Assembly: GCA_031253835.1 (NCBI GenBank)
Contig: JAIRVP010000074.1
Location: forward strand, 1 to 64,000
Origin: Burkholderia sp.
GTDB taxonomy: Bacteria; Pseudomonadota; Gammaproteobacteria; Burkholderiales; Burkholderiaceae
Length of the DNA: 64,000 nucleotides
Reading direction: 5' to 3'
Part shown: piece after piece, positions 24,456 to 33,250 of the stretch
Layout: the number at the start of each line of letters is the position of its first letter
Numbering within the stretch: position 1 is the stretch's first letter
Notes under the pieces: generated by a model
Told to the model about the DNA's origin: nothing
The model's database searches: none
The model's input: the letters and a program-made list of their open reading frames with translations, nothing else
Translations under genes and position numbers: made by a program

Positions 24456-26795
24456 TCAGGCGCCGGTGCTGCCTGTCGCGCGATGCGCGATGACGTTCGG
24501 ATGGTTGCCGCGCACGCCGAAGCGGGCGATCAGCGCGGGAATGGCATCGGCCGGCACCGGGCGCGAGAACAGGAAGCCCTGTGCCTCGATCTCGCCGAGC
24601 GCGGACAGCCACGTGATCTGCTCTTCGGTTTCCGTGCCTTCGACGACGACGGTCAGGCCGAGCGAGCGGGCGAGATGCACGATCGACGACACCATCACGC
24701 ACACGCTGCGATCGTTCGGGATCGCCTGCACGAACGAGCGGTCGACCTTCAGCGTGTCGACCGAGAAGCGGTGCAGGTACGACAGCGACGAATAGCCGGT
24801 GCCGAAATCGTCGAGTGCGATGCGGATGCCGAGCTTCTTCAGCGCGACGATCTTCTCGGACACGAGCTCCGGATATTCCATCATCGCGGTTTCGGTGATC
24901 TCGATCTCGAGCCGGTTCGCGTCGATGCCGGTTTCCAGCAGCGTGCGCGAGATCGTCTCGATCAGGTCGCCGCGCCAGAACTGCACGGGCGAGATGTTGA
25001 CCGCGAGCGTCAGCGTGTCGTGGCCCTCGTCGCGCCAGCGCGCGATCTGCTCGCATGCAGTGCGGATCACGAAGTCGCCGATCGGTACGATCAGGCCCGT
25101 CGATTCGGCGATCGAAATGAATTCGTTCGCGGAGATGATCCCGTGCTCGGGGTGATCCCAGCGCGCGAGCGCCTCGAAGCCGGTGATATAGCGATGCGTG
25201 AGGTCGATCTTCGGCTGGTATGCGAGGAACAGCTGCCCCTCGGCGAGCGCGACGCGTAGCTGCTGCTCCCAGCGCATCAGGTGATCGGCACGGTGCGACA
25301 GGTGCGGTGCATAGAACTGGTAGCAGTTCTTGCCGGCGTCCTTCGCGCTGTACATCGCGAGGTCGGCCTTCTTCAGCAGGTCGATCTCGCTTTCGTTCGC
25401 GACGGTGTGCAGCGCGATGCCGATGCTCGCATGCAGCACGAACGAACTGCCGCGCACATCGAACGGTTCGCCGAACATCCGGATGATCGCTTCCGCGAGC
25501 CGCACCGCGCGCCGTTCGACGTCGTCGCCCTTCATCACGACGACGAACTCGTCGCCGCCGATGCGCGCAAGCGAGCCTTCGTCGCCGACCGCATCGGCCA
25601 GGCGCGACGCGGTCATCTGCAGCACGATGTCGCCGGCGTTGTGGCCGAGCGTGTCGTTGACGGTCTTGAAGTTGTCGAGATCGATGAACAGCAGCCCGAG
25701 CCGCGACAGGCTTGCCGGCATCGACACGTCGTTGCGCAGCCCCCGCAGCGTCGCATAGCGGTTCGCGAGGCCGGTGAGCAGGTCGTATTCGGCGAGCTGC
25801 GTCATCTCGCGCTCGCGGCCGAGCAGCTTGCCGATCAGGCCCGTCGCGACGCCGAAGAACGCGAGCATCGCGAGCGTGATGAAGCTCGTCATCAGCAGGT
25901 AGACGTTGCGCGTGTGGGTGTAGTCCGCGAACTCTTCCGTTTGCGACAGCCCGACCATCACCGCGAGCGGGTAGCCGTCGAGGTGGCGGTACGACACGAT
26001 GCGCGTGACGCCGTCGATCGGGTCGATGATCGTACCCGTCACGCGCTCGGCGATCGGGTAGACACCCGATGCGGAAAACGCGCCCGGCGCGTTGTTCAGC
26101 GAGCCCGTGCGCCGCGCGAGCACCGTGCCCGTGTCGGACACCACCGCGATCACGCCTTCCTTGCCGATCGCCGCGTTGTTGTAGAAGTCGTTCGTGAAGT
26201 AGCTCGGGTCTTCCGACACGACGACGATGCCCGCGAAACTGCCGTCCGGGTTGTTCAGGCGCCGCGTCATCTGCAGCGTCCAGTGGCTCGACACGCGGCC
26301 GAGCACGGGCTTGCTGATGAAGAGCCGGTCGTCGTTGTGCGCGAGGTGTACCTTGAAGTGCTCGCGGTCGGACAGGTTGATCGGCTGCGGATGCAGCTCG
26401 GCCGTGTTCGCGAACAGGATGCCCTTCGCGTTGACCAGCGACACCTGGATCAGCGTGTCGCTCGGCACGACGCCTTTTTCGACCGCGCTCGCGAGATTGA
26501 AGCGCCCGGGCGACTTCTCGAACTCGAACTTGACGAAGCGGGTGATCTGGTCGACCTGGTGGATCGCCTTGACCGTATGCTGCTCGAGCGCCGACGAGAG
26601 GATGGCGGCGGAGGCGGCTGCTTCCTTGTACGCGCTGTCCTTTTCCACCGACAGCCGCGCGATGATCACGGCCCACAGCAGCGCGAGCGCCAGCATCCCG
26701 AGCAGCGGGATCGCAAATAGCGCCCGCCGGCGCGATTTGCGCGGCGCGCGTAGCGGCCGGGTCGGCGGCGTGTGGTTGGACCGGGCGGAGCTCAT
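24456..26795 (-). CDS. membrane-bound GGDEF-EAL cyclic-di-GMP protein with dCache-like sensor
   Basis: A bifunctional-looking c-di-GMP enzyme of about 780 residues. One helix (LFAIPLLGMLALALLWAVII) leads to a periplasmic Cache-type sensor of about 240 residues and a second helix (VYLLMTSFITLAMLAFFGVATGL). The GGDEF domain follows with an intact ARIGGDEFVVV active site but no RxxD inhibition site five residues before it. The EAL domain has F-E-A-L-A-R-W and D-D-F-G-T-G-Y-S-S-L, with catalytic acidic residues kept. It may therefore make or break c-di-GMP according to the sensed ligand. The start is uncertain: ATGs at 26795 and 26828 and a TTG at 26891 are in frame, none with a strong ribosome binding site. 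Confidence 0.9.
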   Translation of the reverse strand: MSSARSNHTPPTRPLRAPRKSRRRALFAIPLLGMLALALLWAVIIARLSVEKDSAYKEAAASAAILSSALEQHTVKAIHQVDQITRFVKFEFEKSPGRFNLASAVEKGVVPSDTLIQVSLVNAKGILFANTAELHPQPINLSDREHFKVHLAHNDDRLFISKPVLGRVSSHWTLQMTRRLNNPDGSFAGIVVVSEDPSYFTNDFYNNAAIGKEGVIAVVSDTGTVLARRTGSLNNAPGAFSASGVYPIAERVTGTIIDPIDGVTRIVSYRHLDGYPLAVMVGLSQTEEFADYTHTRNVYLLMTSFITLAMLAFFGVATGLIGKLLGREREMTQLAEYDLLTGLANRYATLRGLRNDVSMPASLSRLGLLFIDLDNFKTVNDTLGHNAGDIVLQMTASRLADAVGDEGSLARIGGDEFVVVMKGDDVERRAVRLAEAIIRMFGEPFDVRGSSFVLHASIGIALHTVANESEIDLLKKADLAMYSAKDAGKNCYQFYAPHLSHRADHLMRWEQQLRVALAEGQLFLAYQPKIDLTHRYITGFEALARWDHPEHGIISANEFISIAESTGLIVPIGDFVIRTACEQIARWRDEGHDTLTLAVNISPVQFWRGDLIETISRTLLETGIDANRLEIEITETAMMEYPELVSEKIVALKKLGIRIALDDFGTGYSSLSYLHRFSVDTLKVDRSFVQAIPNDRSVCVMVSSIVHLARSLGLTVVVEGTETEEQITWLSALGEIEAQGFLFSRPVPADAIPALIARFGVRGNHPNVIAHRATGSTGA

Positions 26796-27012
26796 CGAAG
26801 CGGGTGGCGTCCTGCTCGCGTGCGCCATCCGTCTGGATGGCGGGCTTGGGTTGGGGTTATCCCGGCGTCTGTTCGTTCGCGGGAAGCGCAACCATGGACA
26901 GACGTCCGAAACAACGGATTAGGCCCGATATTACTGGCTGGAACGTTTTTGCGATAGTTGGGCGAATCGTAGGGGCGCCGGACGAGCCGGCGCCATCGCA
27001 CATCGCGGAATG

Positions 27013-27897
27013 TCAGGCAGGTGACCGGAAGGTGCCGTCGACGACCGTCACGACGTCGCCGCCGATCCAGGTCGTGCCGTCTTCGTCGTAGCTGACGAAG
27101 ATGCGGCCGTCGCGGCCGATCGCCGTGCCCTGGCGGGCCGTGTACGACGGGCCGGGGCGGCGTCCCTGCCGCGTCAGCAGCCCGGCCAGCGCGGCGTTCG
27201 CGCTGCCGGTGACGGGATCCTCGCCGGGGATGCCGAACTTGCCGCCCGTCATCAGGCAGCGGATCTCGAACGTCGCGGGGCCGCCTTCGGCATGCGGCGC
27301 GTAGGCGGCGAGGCCGTCCACGCCGTAGCGGTGCGTCAGCGCCGCCAGCGCGGCCGGATCGGGCGACAGGCCGATGCACGCGTCGGCCGACTTCAACCGC
27401 ACGACCAGCCACGGCGCGCCGTTGTCGACCGCGCACGGCTCGGCATCGAGGTCGAGCGCGTCGCTGCGCAGCGCGGCGGCCAGCACCGCGTAATCCGAGC
27501 GGTCGAGCGGCGTGACGCGTGCCGGCGGCGCGGCGAATGCCCAGCCGCCGGCCTGCTCGCGCAGCGCGACCCGGCCGACCCCGCACTGCTGGATCAGCCG
27601 GCCCGGCGTGCGCGGCCGCGCGCCGCTTTCCAGGAACGCATGCGCGGTGCCGAGCGTCGGGTGGCCGGCGAACGGCAGTTCGCCGCCCGTCGTGAAGATC
27701 CGGACGCGGTAGTCGGCTTCCGGATCGGTCGGCGTGCAGAGGAACGTCGTTTCCGACAGGTTCGTCCAGCGGGCGATCTCGAGCATGGCGTCGTCGCCGA
27801 GCGAATCGGCGTCGAACACCACGGCAAGCGGATTGCCCTTGAACGGCACCGACGAGAACACGTCGACCTGCTTGAAGCGGACGAGACGGCCGGGCAT
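27013..27897 (-). CDS. PhzF-family isomerase-like protein
   Basis: A 294-residue member of the PhzF/diaminopimelate-epimerase fold. It has FKQVDVFSSVPFKGNPLAVVFDAD, the catalytic Glu in NLSETTFL, GELPFAGHPTLGTAHAFL and the phosphate/substrate loop GEDPVTGSANAAL. Outside phenazine clusters these proteins are of unknown substrate. It is the last gene of a probable RidA-PhzF unit: an upstream TTG start at 27918 would overlap ridA by eight bases, and the ATG at 27897 starts 13 bases after it. Here it sits with an aminotransferase, which suggests amino-acid modification. Confidence 0.88.
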   Translation of the reverse strand: MPGRLVRFKQVDVFSSVPFKGNPLAVVFDADSLGDDAMLEIARWTNLSETTFLCTPTDPEADYRVRIFTTGGELPFAGHPTLGTAHAFLESGARPRTPGRLIQQCGVGRVALREQAGGWAFAAPPARVTPLDRSDYAVLAAALRSDALDLDAEPCAVDNGAPWLVVRLKSADACIGLSPDPAALAALTHRYGVDGLAAYAPHAEGGPATFEIRCLMTGGKFGIPGEDPVTGSANAALAGLLTRQGRRPGPSYTARQGTAIGRDGRIFVSYDEDGTTWIGGDVVTVVDGTFRSPA

Positions 27898-27910
27898 CGC
27901 GCTGTGCGTA

Positions 27911-28369
27911 TCAGGCAACTTCGGCGATCAGCTCGATCTCGACGCACGCGCCGAGCGGGATCTGCGCGACGCCGAAGGCCGAGCGCGCGTGCTTGCCTGC
28001 GTCGCCGAACACTTCGGCGATCAGTTCCGACGCGCCGTTCGTCACGACGTGCTGTTCGGTGAAGTCGAGCGTCGAGTTGACGAGGCTCATCAGCTTCACG
28101 ATGCGCGTGACCTTGTTCAGGTCGCCGGTGTGCGCGTGCAGCGTCGCGAGCAGGTCGATCGCGATCGAGCGGGCGGCGGCCTTGCCGTCTTCCGTCTGCA
28201 GATCCGCGCCGAGCTTGCCGGCCCAGACCTTGCCGTCCTTCTTCGCGATGTGGCCCGACAGGTACACCGTGTTGCCGCTTTGCGCGCTCATCACGTAGGC
28301 GGCGGCCGGGGCGCCGGCGGTCGGGAGCTCGATGCCGAGCGACTTCAGTTTGTCGTAGACGTTAGCCAT
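27911..28369 (-). CDS. RidA-family (YjgF/Rid) protein
   Basis: A 152-residue Rid-superfamily protein. Typical members hydrolyse reactive enamine/imine intermediates made by PLP enzymes. Visible motifs are GNTVYLSGHIAKKDGKVWAG, ARSIAIDLLATLHAHTGDLNKV, IVKLMSLVNSTLDF and HARSAFGVAQIPLGACVEIE. The catalytic Arg of RidA falls at A-R-S-A-F-G. At about 150 residues it is a slightly long variant of the YjgF/RutC kind. Its place directly after an aminotransferase gene fits the enamine-clearing role. Confidence 0.92.
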   Translation of the reverse strand: MANVYDKLKSLGIELPTAGAPAAAYVMSAQSGNTVYLSGHIAKKDGKVWAGKLGADLQTEDGKAAARSIAIDLLATLHAHTGDLNKVTRIVKLMSLVNSTLDFTEQHVVTNGASELIAEVFGDAGKHARSAFGVAQIPLGACVEIELIAEVA

Positions 28370-28411
28370 GCGTTCGATTCCTCGTAGAGAGTCGTGACAG
28401 GAAAAAGGGGA

Positions 28412-29593
28412 TCAGAGACGTTCGCGCAGCAGCTTGCCGAGGCGCGCGACGCCTTCCTCGATCTTCTCGGGCGGCACCGTCACGAACGACAGGCGCAGCG
28501 TGTTCTGCTGCGCGTTGTCCGCGAAGAACGGCGCGCCCGGCACGAAGGCGACGTGATCGTCGACGGCCGCGGCGAGCAGCTTCATGCTGTCGATCTGCGC
28601 GGGCAGGTTCACCCAGATGAACATCCCGCCTTCCGGACGGTTCCACGTGACGCCTTCCGGCATGTGGCGCTCGAGCGCGCCGAGCATCGCGTCGCACTGG
28701 GCGCTGTACAGCTCGCGGATCGTCGGGATGTGCTCGTCGAGGAAGCCGTCCTTGATCACTTCGTGCGCGATGCGCTGCGTGAGCGTCGGCGTGTGCAGGT
28801 CGGTGGCCTGCTTGGCCTGCACGAGCTTGAAGTGGAGTTCTTCGGGCGCAATGATGTAGCCGATCCGCAGGCCCGGCGCGAGCACCTTCGAGAACGTGCC
28901 GAGGTGCACGATGTGGTCGGGCGCCATCGACAGCATCGTCGGCAGCGGTTCGCCGCGGTAGTTCAGCGCGCCGTACGGATCGTCTTCCAGCACCGGGAAC
29001 GGGCTCGACTGCGCGAACGCGGCGAGCGCGCGGCGGCGCTCGACGGGCAGGCGGCGGCCGGTCGGGTTCTGGAAGTTCGGCTGCGCGTACAGCAGGCGCG
29101 CGCCTTGCGTGAGTTCGGGCGTCAGGCCTTCCGGCAGCAGGCCCTGTTCGTCGGTCGGCACCTGCACGTAGCGCGGCTCGTACAGCGAGAACGACTGCAG
29201 CGCGCCGAGGTAGGTCGGCGTTTCGACGAGGATCGGGCTGCCCGGATCGACGAGCGCCTTGCCGAGCAGGTCGAGCGCCTGCTGCGAGCCGGTCGTGATC
29301 AGCACCTGCGACACGCGCACGCTGTAGCGCTCGGCGATCCATTCGCGCAGCGGCAGGTAGCCTTCGGTTGCGCTGTACTGGAGTGCGGCGGCCGGCGCGT
29401 CGCGCAGCACGCGATCGGCGGCGGCGCGCATGCGTTCGGCCGGGAACGTCGAGGGGGCGGGCAGGCCGCCGGCGAACGAGATGACCACGGGGCGTTCCGT
29501 GACCTTCAGGATCTCGCGGATCGCAGAGCTCGTCAGCTTGCGGGCGCGTTCGGAAAGCTGCCAGTGCGGCGGATGCAGGTCGCTCGGATTCAT
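28412..29593 (-). CDS. PLP-dependent aminotransferase, class I/II (2-aminoadipate/MocR-type fold I)
   Basis: A 393-residue fold-type I aminotransferase resembling LysN and other 2-aminoadipate/branched-chain enzymes. Motifs include ISFAGGLPAPSTFP, LITTGSQQALDLLGKAL, QPNFQNPTGRRL, DDPYGALNY and the Schiff-base lysine in GTFSKVLAPGLRIGY. The substrate is not determined by sequence. GAGGAGACT precedes the ATG. Downstream on the same strand are RidA (42-base gap) and PhzF, consistent with an operon for amino-acid catabolism. Confidence 0.92.
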   Translation of the reverse strand: MNPSDLHPPHWQLSERARKLTSSAIREILKVTERPVVISFAGGLPAPSTFPAERMRAAADRVLRDAPAAALQYSATEGYLPLREWIAERYSVRVSQVLITTGSQQALDLLGKALVDPGSPILVETPTYLGALQSFSLYEPRYVQVPTDEQGLLPEGLTPELTQGARLLYAQPNFQNPTGRRLPVERRRALAAFAQSSPFPVLEDDPYGALNYRGEPLPTMLSMAPDHIVHLGTFSKVLAPGLRIGYIIAPEELHFKLVQAKQATDLHTPTLTQRIAHEVIKDGFLDEHIPTIRELYSAQCDAMLGALERHMPEGVTWNRPEGGMFIWVNLPAQIDSMKLLAAAVDDHVAFVPGAPFFADNAQQNTLRLSFVTVPPEKIEEGVARLGKLLRERL

Positions 29594-29745
29594 AGTCTCC
29601 TCGTTCGGATATCGTGGTCAGTCAAGAAAGGTCGGTCGGGCGCATCGCTTCGACGCTGCCGGGTGGGCACGCGCGAACGCGATCGGGCCTTCGCGGCCGG
29701 GTGGGCAAAACCGATCAGGCAAAACAAACATTATGGCGCACCTCA

Positions 29746-30654
29746 TCAACCGGCGCGAGCGGGACGCGGGGCCGTGGCGACCGCCGAGCGGCGCCCGAGC
29801 ACCACGGTGGCAATCACGGCGGCCGCGAACAGCCACGTCGTCGACGTGACCGTTTCGCCGAACAGCAGCGCGGAAAACGCGATCGTGAAGAAGATCTGCA
29901 GCAGTTGCACCTGGCCGACGCGGGCGATGCCGCCCATCGCGAGCCCCGCATACCACGCGAAAAAGCCGATGAATTGCGAAAAGAGGGTCACGTAGCCAAA
30001 CGCGAGCCACGTGCGCAGCGCGAGCGGGCCCGGATGCGCGGCATGCTGCATCCACGCGAGCCAGCCGACCGGCAGCACGAGGAACGGCGCCGACACGACG
30101 AGCGCCCAGCAGATCACCTGCCAGCCGCCGATCTGGCGCGCGAGGCGCGCGCCTTCCGCATAGCCGAGCGCACCGATGCCGACCGCGACGAGCATCAGCG
30201 CATCGCCGGCCTGCACGGTGCCGCCGCCGTCGCGCAGCGCGAACGCGATCACGAGCGCGCTGCCTGCGACCGCGCTGGCCCAGAACGCCTTCGACGGCCG
30301 CTCGTGCGACAGCCATGCCGCGTACAGCGCGACGAACAGCGGCTGCAGCCCGTTGACGACCGCGCCATGCGACGCCGGTACCGATTTCATCGCCCAGGCG
30401 GAAAACACCGGATACGCGATGATCACGCCGGCCGACGTGATCGCGAGGCTTTTCAGCTGCGCGCGGGTCGGCAGCGCCTCGCGGCGCCACCACAGCAGCA
30501 GGCCGGCCGGCACGGCGGCGGCGAGCGCGCGGCCGAGCCCGTTGAGCAGTGGGTTGAGTTCGGACACGACGATTCGCGTCATCGGCAGCGTCAGGCTGAA
30601 GATCATCACGCCGATCAGGCCGAGCAGCATGCCCCGGGTTTCGCGCGAATTCAT
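29746..30654 (-). CDS. EamA/DMT-family transporter
   Basis: A 302-residue drug/metabolite transporter with ten predicted helices and two EamA repeats. It begins MNSRETRGMLLGLIGVMIFSL, and the second half starts near AGDALMLVAVGIGALGYAEGARL. Members export amino acids or other small metabolites by proton exchange. It lies between the aminotransferase gene (152-base gap) and the VOC gene (54-base gap) on the same strand, so it may export a product of the neighbouring amino-acid enzymes; this is inference. Confidence 0.9.
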   Translation of the reverse strand: MNSRETRGMLLGLIGVMIFSLTLPMTRIVVSELNPLLNGLGRALAAAVPAGLLLWWRREALPTRAQLKSLAITSAGVIIAYPVFSAWAMKSVPASHGAVVNGLQPLFVALYAAWLSHERPSKAFWASAVAGSALVIAFALRDGGGTVQAGDALMLVAVGIGALGYAEGARLARQIGGWQVICWALVVSAPFLVLPVGWLAWMQHAAHPGPLALRTWLAFGYVTLFSQFIGFFAWYAGLAMGGIARVGQVQLLQIFFTIAFSALLFGETVTSTTWLFAAAVIATVVLGRRSAVATAPRPARAG

Positions 30655-30708
30655 GGTGCAGGTGTCTCCGTATTGCAGGTTGTTGTCGTCAGGAAGGCGG
30701 CAGGGCGT

Positions 30709-31401
30709 TCAGCGCAGCGTGCGTGCGCCCTGCGGCGTGTCGAATTCGGCGGCGAGCGCGGGCGGGCCGTCGGCGGCTTCGAGGTCGAGCAGATGCGCGG
30801 CGCCGAGCCAGTCGAGCTGTTCGCGGATGACGTCGGCACGCGGGTGGGTGCCCTTGAGCGCCTTCAGCGCGACACCGTCGCCCGGCAGCGATTCGGCCGG
30901 GTGGTGCGGGCTGTCCCACTGGATCAGCGACGGCGCGAGCCCGTCGCCCGAGCCCTGCCACGCGGGGAAGCTGCCGTCGTCGGGCACTGTGAGGCCCCAG
31001 CGCAGGTCGCCGCGACTCATCGCGACCACGGGCGCGATACGGGCCGGGTACTGGCTTTGCCACAGCGCAAGCTGGCGCGGGCGGTCGACGCGCGCGACCC
31101 AGTGCGCGAGAAACGGGCCCTGAGCGAGCCGTGCGTGCATCGCCGGATCGTCGAGGCCGAACAGCCGCGCGCGCGGCGGCGTTGCGCCGGCGTCCGGCGC
31201 CGGTGCGTCGGGGTCGATCGCGATCACTTCGAGGTAGAGCCCGCCCCACGCGCCGAACAGCGCGTTGTGGGTCCGCATCAGCGGGTGGCGGCCGCCGCCG
31301 GCCGGTTCGATGCCGAGCGCATCGGCGACATGGTGCACGCCTTCGTCGAGCGTGCGCGCGGCGATCACGAGATGGTCGAGTGTCAGGGAGCGGGCTGGCA
31401 T
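30709..31401 (-). CDS. VOC-superfamily (glyoxalase-3-like) protein
   Basis: A 230-residue protein of the glyoxalase/bleomycin-resistance superfamily. The start MPARSLTLDHLVIAARTLDEG carries the first metal-ligand-type His (D-H-L-V), followed by RTHNALFGAWGGLYLEVIAID. Substrate unknown. The long frame upstream (to 31557) is Arg/Pro-rich junk and was trimmed. It is probably co-transcribed with the DMT transporter and divergent from the MocR-type regulator at 31632. Confidence 0.83.
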   Translation of the reverse strand: MPARSLTLDHLVIAARTLDEGVHHVADALGIEPAGGGRHPLMRTHNALFGAWGGLYLEVIAIDPDAPAPDAGATPPRARLFGLDDPAMHARLAQGPFLAHWVARVDRPRQLALWQSQYPARIAPVVAMSRGDLRWGLTVPDDGSFPAWQGSGDGLAPSLIQWDSPHHPAESLPGDGVALKALKGTHPRADVIREQLDWLGAAHLLDLEAADGPPALAAEFDTPQGARTLR

Positions 31402-31573
31402 GAGCGTCGGTCGGGAAGCGAAAGTGTCATGGTAGGCGGACGAGGTGCCGGGCGGGGGCCGGCCCGGCCGGCGCACCGGCCGCGAGGTGGGCCGGCGGGC
31501 GCAGCGCCAGGTGCGGCGGGGCCGGAACGGCGGCCGCACGATCGCCATTCCGGTCAACTGTAATCGTCGCTAC

Positions 31574-31617
31574 CGGCACAGTAACGGTACAATCGGCGCG
31601 ATAGCCTTCGGTACAGT
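31574..31617. promoter_or_regulatory. CGGyACA repeats upstream of MocR-type regulator
   Basis: Three direct copies of C-G-G-(C/T)-A-C-A start at 31574, 31585 and 31609, and the second contains a TACAAT -10-like element (31588-31593). GntR/MocR regulators are known to bind direct repeats overlapping their own promoters, so this is a candidate autoregulatory site. Confidence 0.45.
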
Positions 31618-31631
31618 TGGAGCTGCTGCCC

Positions 31632-33092
31632 ATGTCCACCGTCCCACTCGCCCAGATTCCCGTGCCGCACGACACGGCCACGCTCACGCTCGTCGACCAG
31701 CTGGTCCAGTGGGCGCGGCGGCGCATCGACGAACGCGTGTTCCGTCCCGGCATGCGGATGCCGTCGATCCGCAAGCTCGCGCTCGACAAGAGCGTGTCGC
31801 GCTTCACCGTCGTCGAGGCGTACGAGCGCCTCGTCGCGCAGGGTTACCTCGACTCGCGGCGCGGCTCGGGGTTCTACGTGCGCGAGCGCACGGCCGCCGG
31901 CCCGCAGCCGGCCGACAGCGTCGCGCGCGTGGCCGAGGCCGCGCCCGTGCACAACACGATCGACGTCGTCTGGCTGCTGCGCAACATGCTGCACACCGTC
32001 AGCCCGGAAAAGGGGCCCGGCCTCGGCTACCTGCCGGGCCGCTGGCTCGACGGCGAGCTGATCACCGGCGCGCTGCGCGCGCTCGGGCGCCAGTCGGGCG
32101 CGCAGATGCTCGGCTTCGGCACCGCGCAGGGTTTCCTGCCGCTGCGCCAGCAACTGCAGACGCGCCTCGCCGAAGTCGAGATCGGCGCGAAGCCCGAACA
32201 GATCGTGCTCGTCTCGGGGATCACGCAGGCGATCGACCTGATCTCGCGGATCTACATGCGCCCCGGCGACGCGGTGATCGTCGGCGATCCGGCCTGGTTC
32301 CAGATGTTCGGCCGCTTCGCGGCGCAGGGCGCGCAGCTGGTCGGGATGCCGTACACGCCGGACGGCCCCGATCTCGACGCGCTCGAGACGCTCGTGCAGA
32401 TGTGGCGGCCGAAGATGCTCGTGATCAACTCGGTGCTGCAGAACCCGACCGGCACGTCGCTGTCGGCCGCGCAGGCGTTCCGGATCCTGAAGCTCGCGGA
32501 AGCGTACGATTTCCTCGTCGTCGAGGACGACGTGTACGGCGACCTGTGCCCGCCGAGCTATCCGGCCACGCGCCTCGCGAGCCTCGACCAGCTGAAGCGC
32601 GTGATCTACCTCGGCAGCTATTCGAAGACGCTCGCGGCAAACCTGCGGGTCGGCTACGTGGCCTGCGCGCCGGAGATCGCGAAGGCCGTCACCGACCAGA
32701 AGATGCTGGTCGGGATGACGACGCCCGAGCTCAACGAGCGCGTGCTGTACAAGATCCTGACCGAAGGGCATTACCGGCGCCACGTCGAGCGGTTGCGCGC
32801 GCGGCTCGACGGCGTGCGCGACAAGACCGCGCGGATGCTCGAGCGCACGGGGCTCGGGCTGTTCACGATGCCGGCGGCCGGGATGTTCCTGTGGGCCGAC
32901 ACGGGCGTCGATTCGGACGCGCTCGCGGCCGTTGCGCACGAGGCCGGTTTCCTGCTGACGCCGGGCAGCCTGTTCTCGCCGCAGCAATCGCCGTCGACGT
33001 GGATGCGCTTCAATGTCGCGAACTGCGGCGATCCGGCGCTGCCGGGGCTGCTGGCAGGCTATATCGACTCGGCCGTGCGGCGCGCGTCGTGA
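31632..33092 (+). CDS. MocR/PdxR-type GntR regulator with aminotransferase domain
   Basis: A 486-residue fusion. The GntR winged helix (residues about 15-85: FRPGMRMPSIRKLALDKSVSRFTVVEAYERL, QGYLDSRRGSGFYV) is joined to a fold-I aminotransferase domain that keeps the PLP lysine in LGSYSKTLAANLRVGY. Family members use PLP-amino acid adducts as effectors to control vitamin B6, GABA, taurine or amino-acid genes. GGAG at 31619-31622 supports the ATG. It sits divergent from the VOC-DMT genes and close to the aminotransferase-RidA-PhzF genes, which are plausible targets. Confidence 0.92.
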   Translation: MSTVPLAQIPVPHDTATLTLVDQLVQWARRRIDERVFRPGMRMPSIRKLALDKSVSRFTVVEAYERLVAQGYLDSRRGSGFYVRERTAAGPQPADSVARVAEAAPVHNTIDVVWLLRNMLHTVSPEKGPGLGYLPGRWLDGELITGALRALGRQSGAQMLGFGTAQGFLPLRQQLQTRLAEVEIGAKPEQIVLVSGITQAIDLISRIYMRPGDAVIVGDPAWFQMFGRFAAQGAQLVGMPYTPDGPDLDALETLVQMWRPKMLVINSVLQNPTGTSLSAAQAFRILKLAEAYDFLVVEDDVYGDLCPPSYPATRLASLDQLKRVIYLGSYSKTLAANLRVGYVACAPEIAKAVTDQKMLVGMTTPELNERVLYKILTEGHYRRHVERLRARLDGVRDKTARMLERTGLGLFTMPAAGMFLWADTGVDSDALAAVAHEAGFLLTPGSLFSPQQSPSTWMRFNVANCGDPALPGLLAGYIDSAVRRAS

Positions 33093-33112
33093 CGCGGCGC
33101 CGCACGCCGCGC

Positions 33113-33140
33113 CTTGAAATTCCGCGCGCCGTCCCCAGAT
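33113..33140 (+). promoter_or_regulatory. sigma-32 (heat-shock) promoter of htpG
   Basis: CTTGAAA (33113-33119), a 13-base spacer and CCCCAGAT (33133-33140) match the RpoH consensus CTTGAAA / CCCCATnT in every position but one. It lies 110 bases upstream of the htpG ATG, in the right orientation. Confidence 0.85.
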
Positions 33141-33250
33141 ACGCGCGCAAACCGCTGGCGCCAGGCGGGCGTCCCTGACGAGCCCGCCGGCATCGCGCAC
33201 CGGGCGCCTGCGCCACACCATTCCCGTTCAAGCAAGAGGAAACAGTATCC

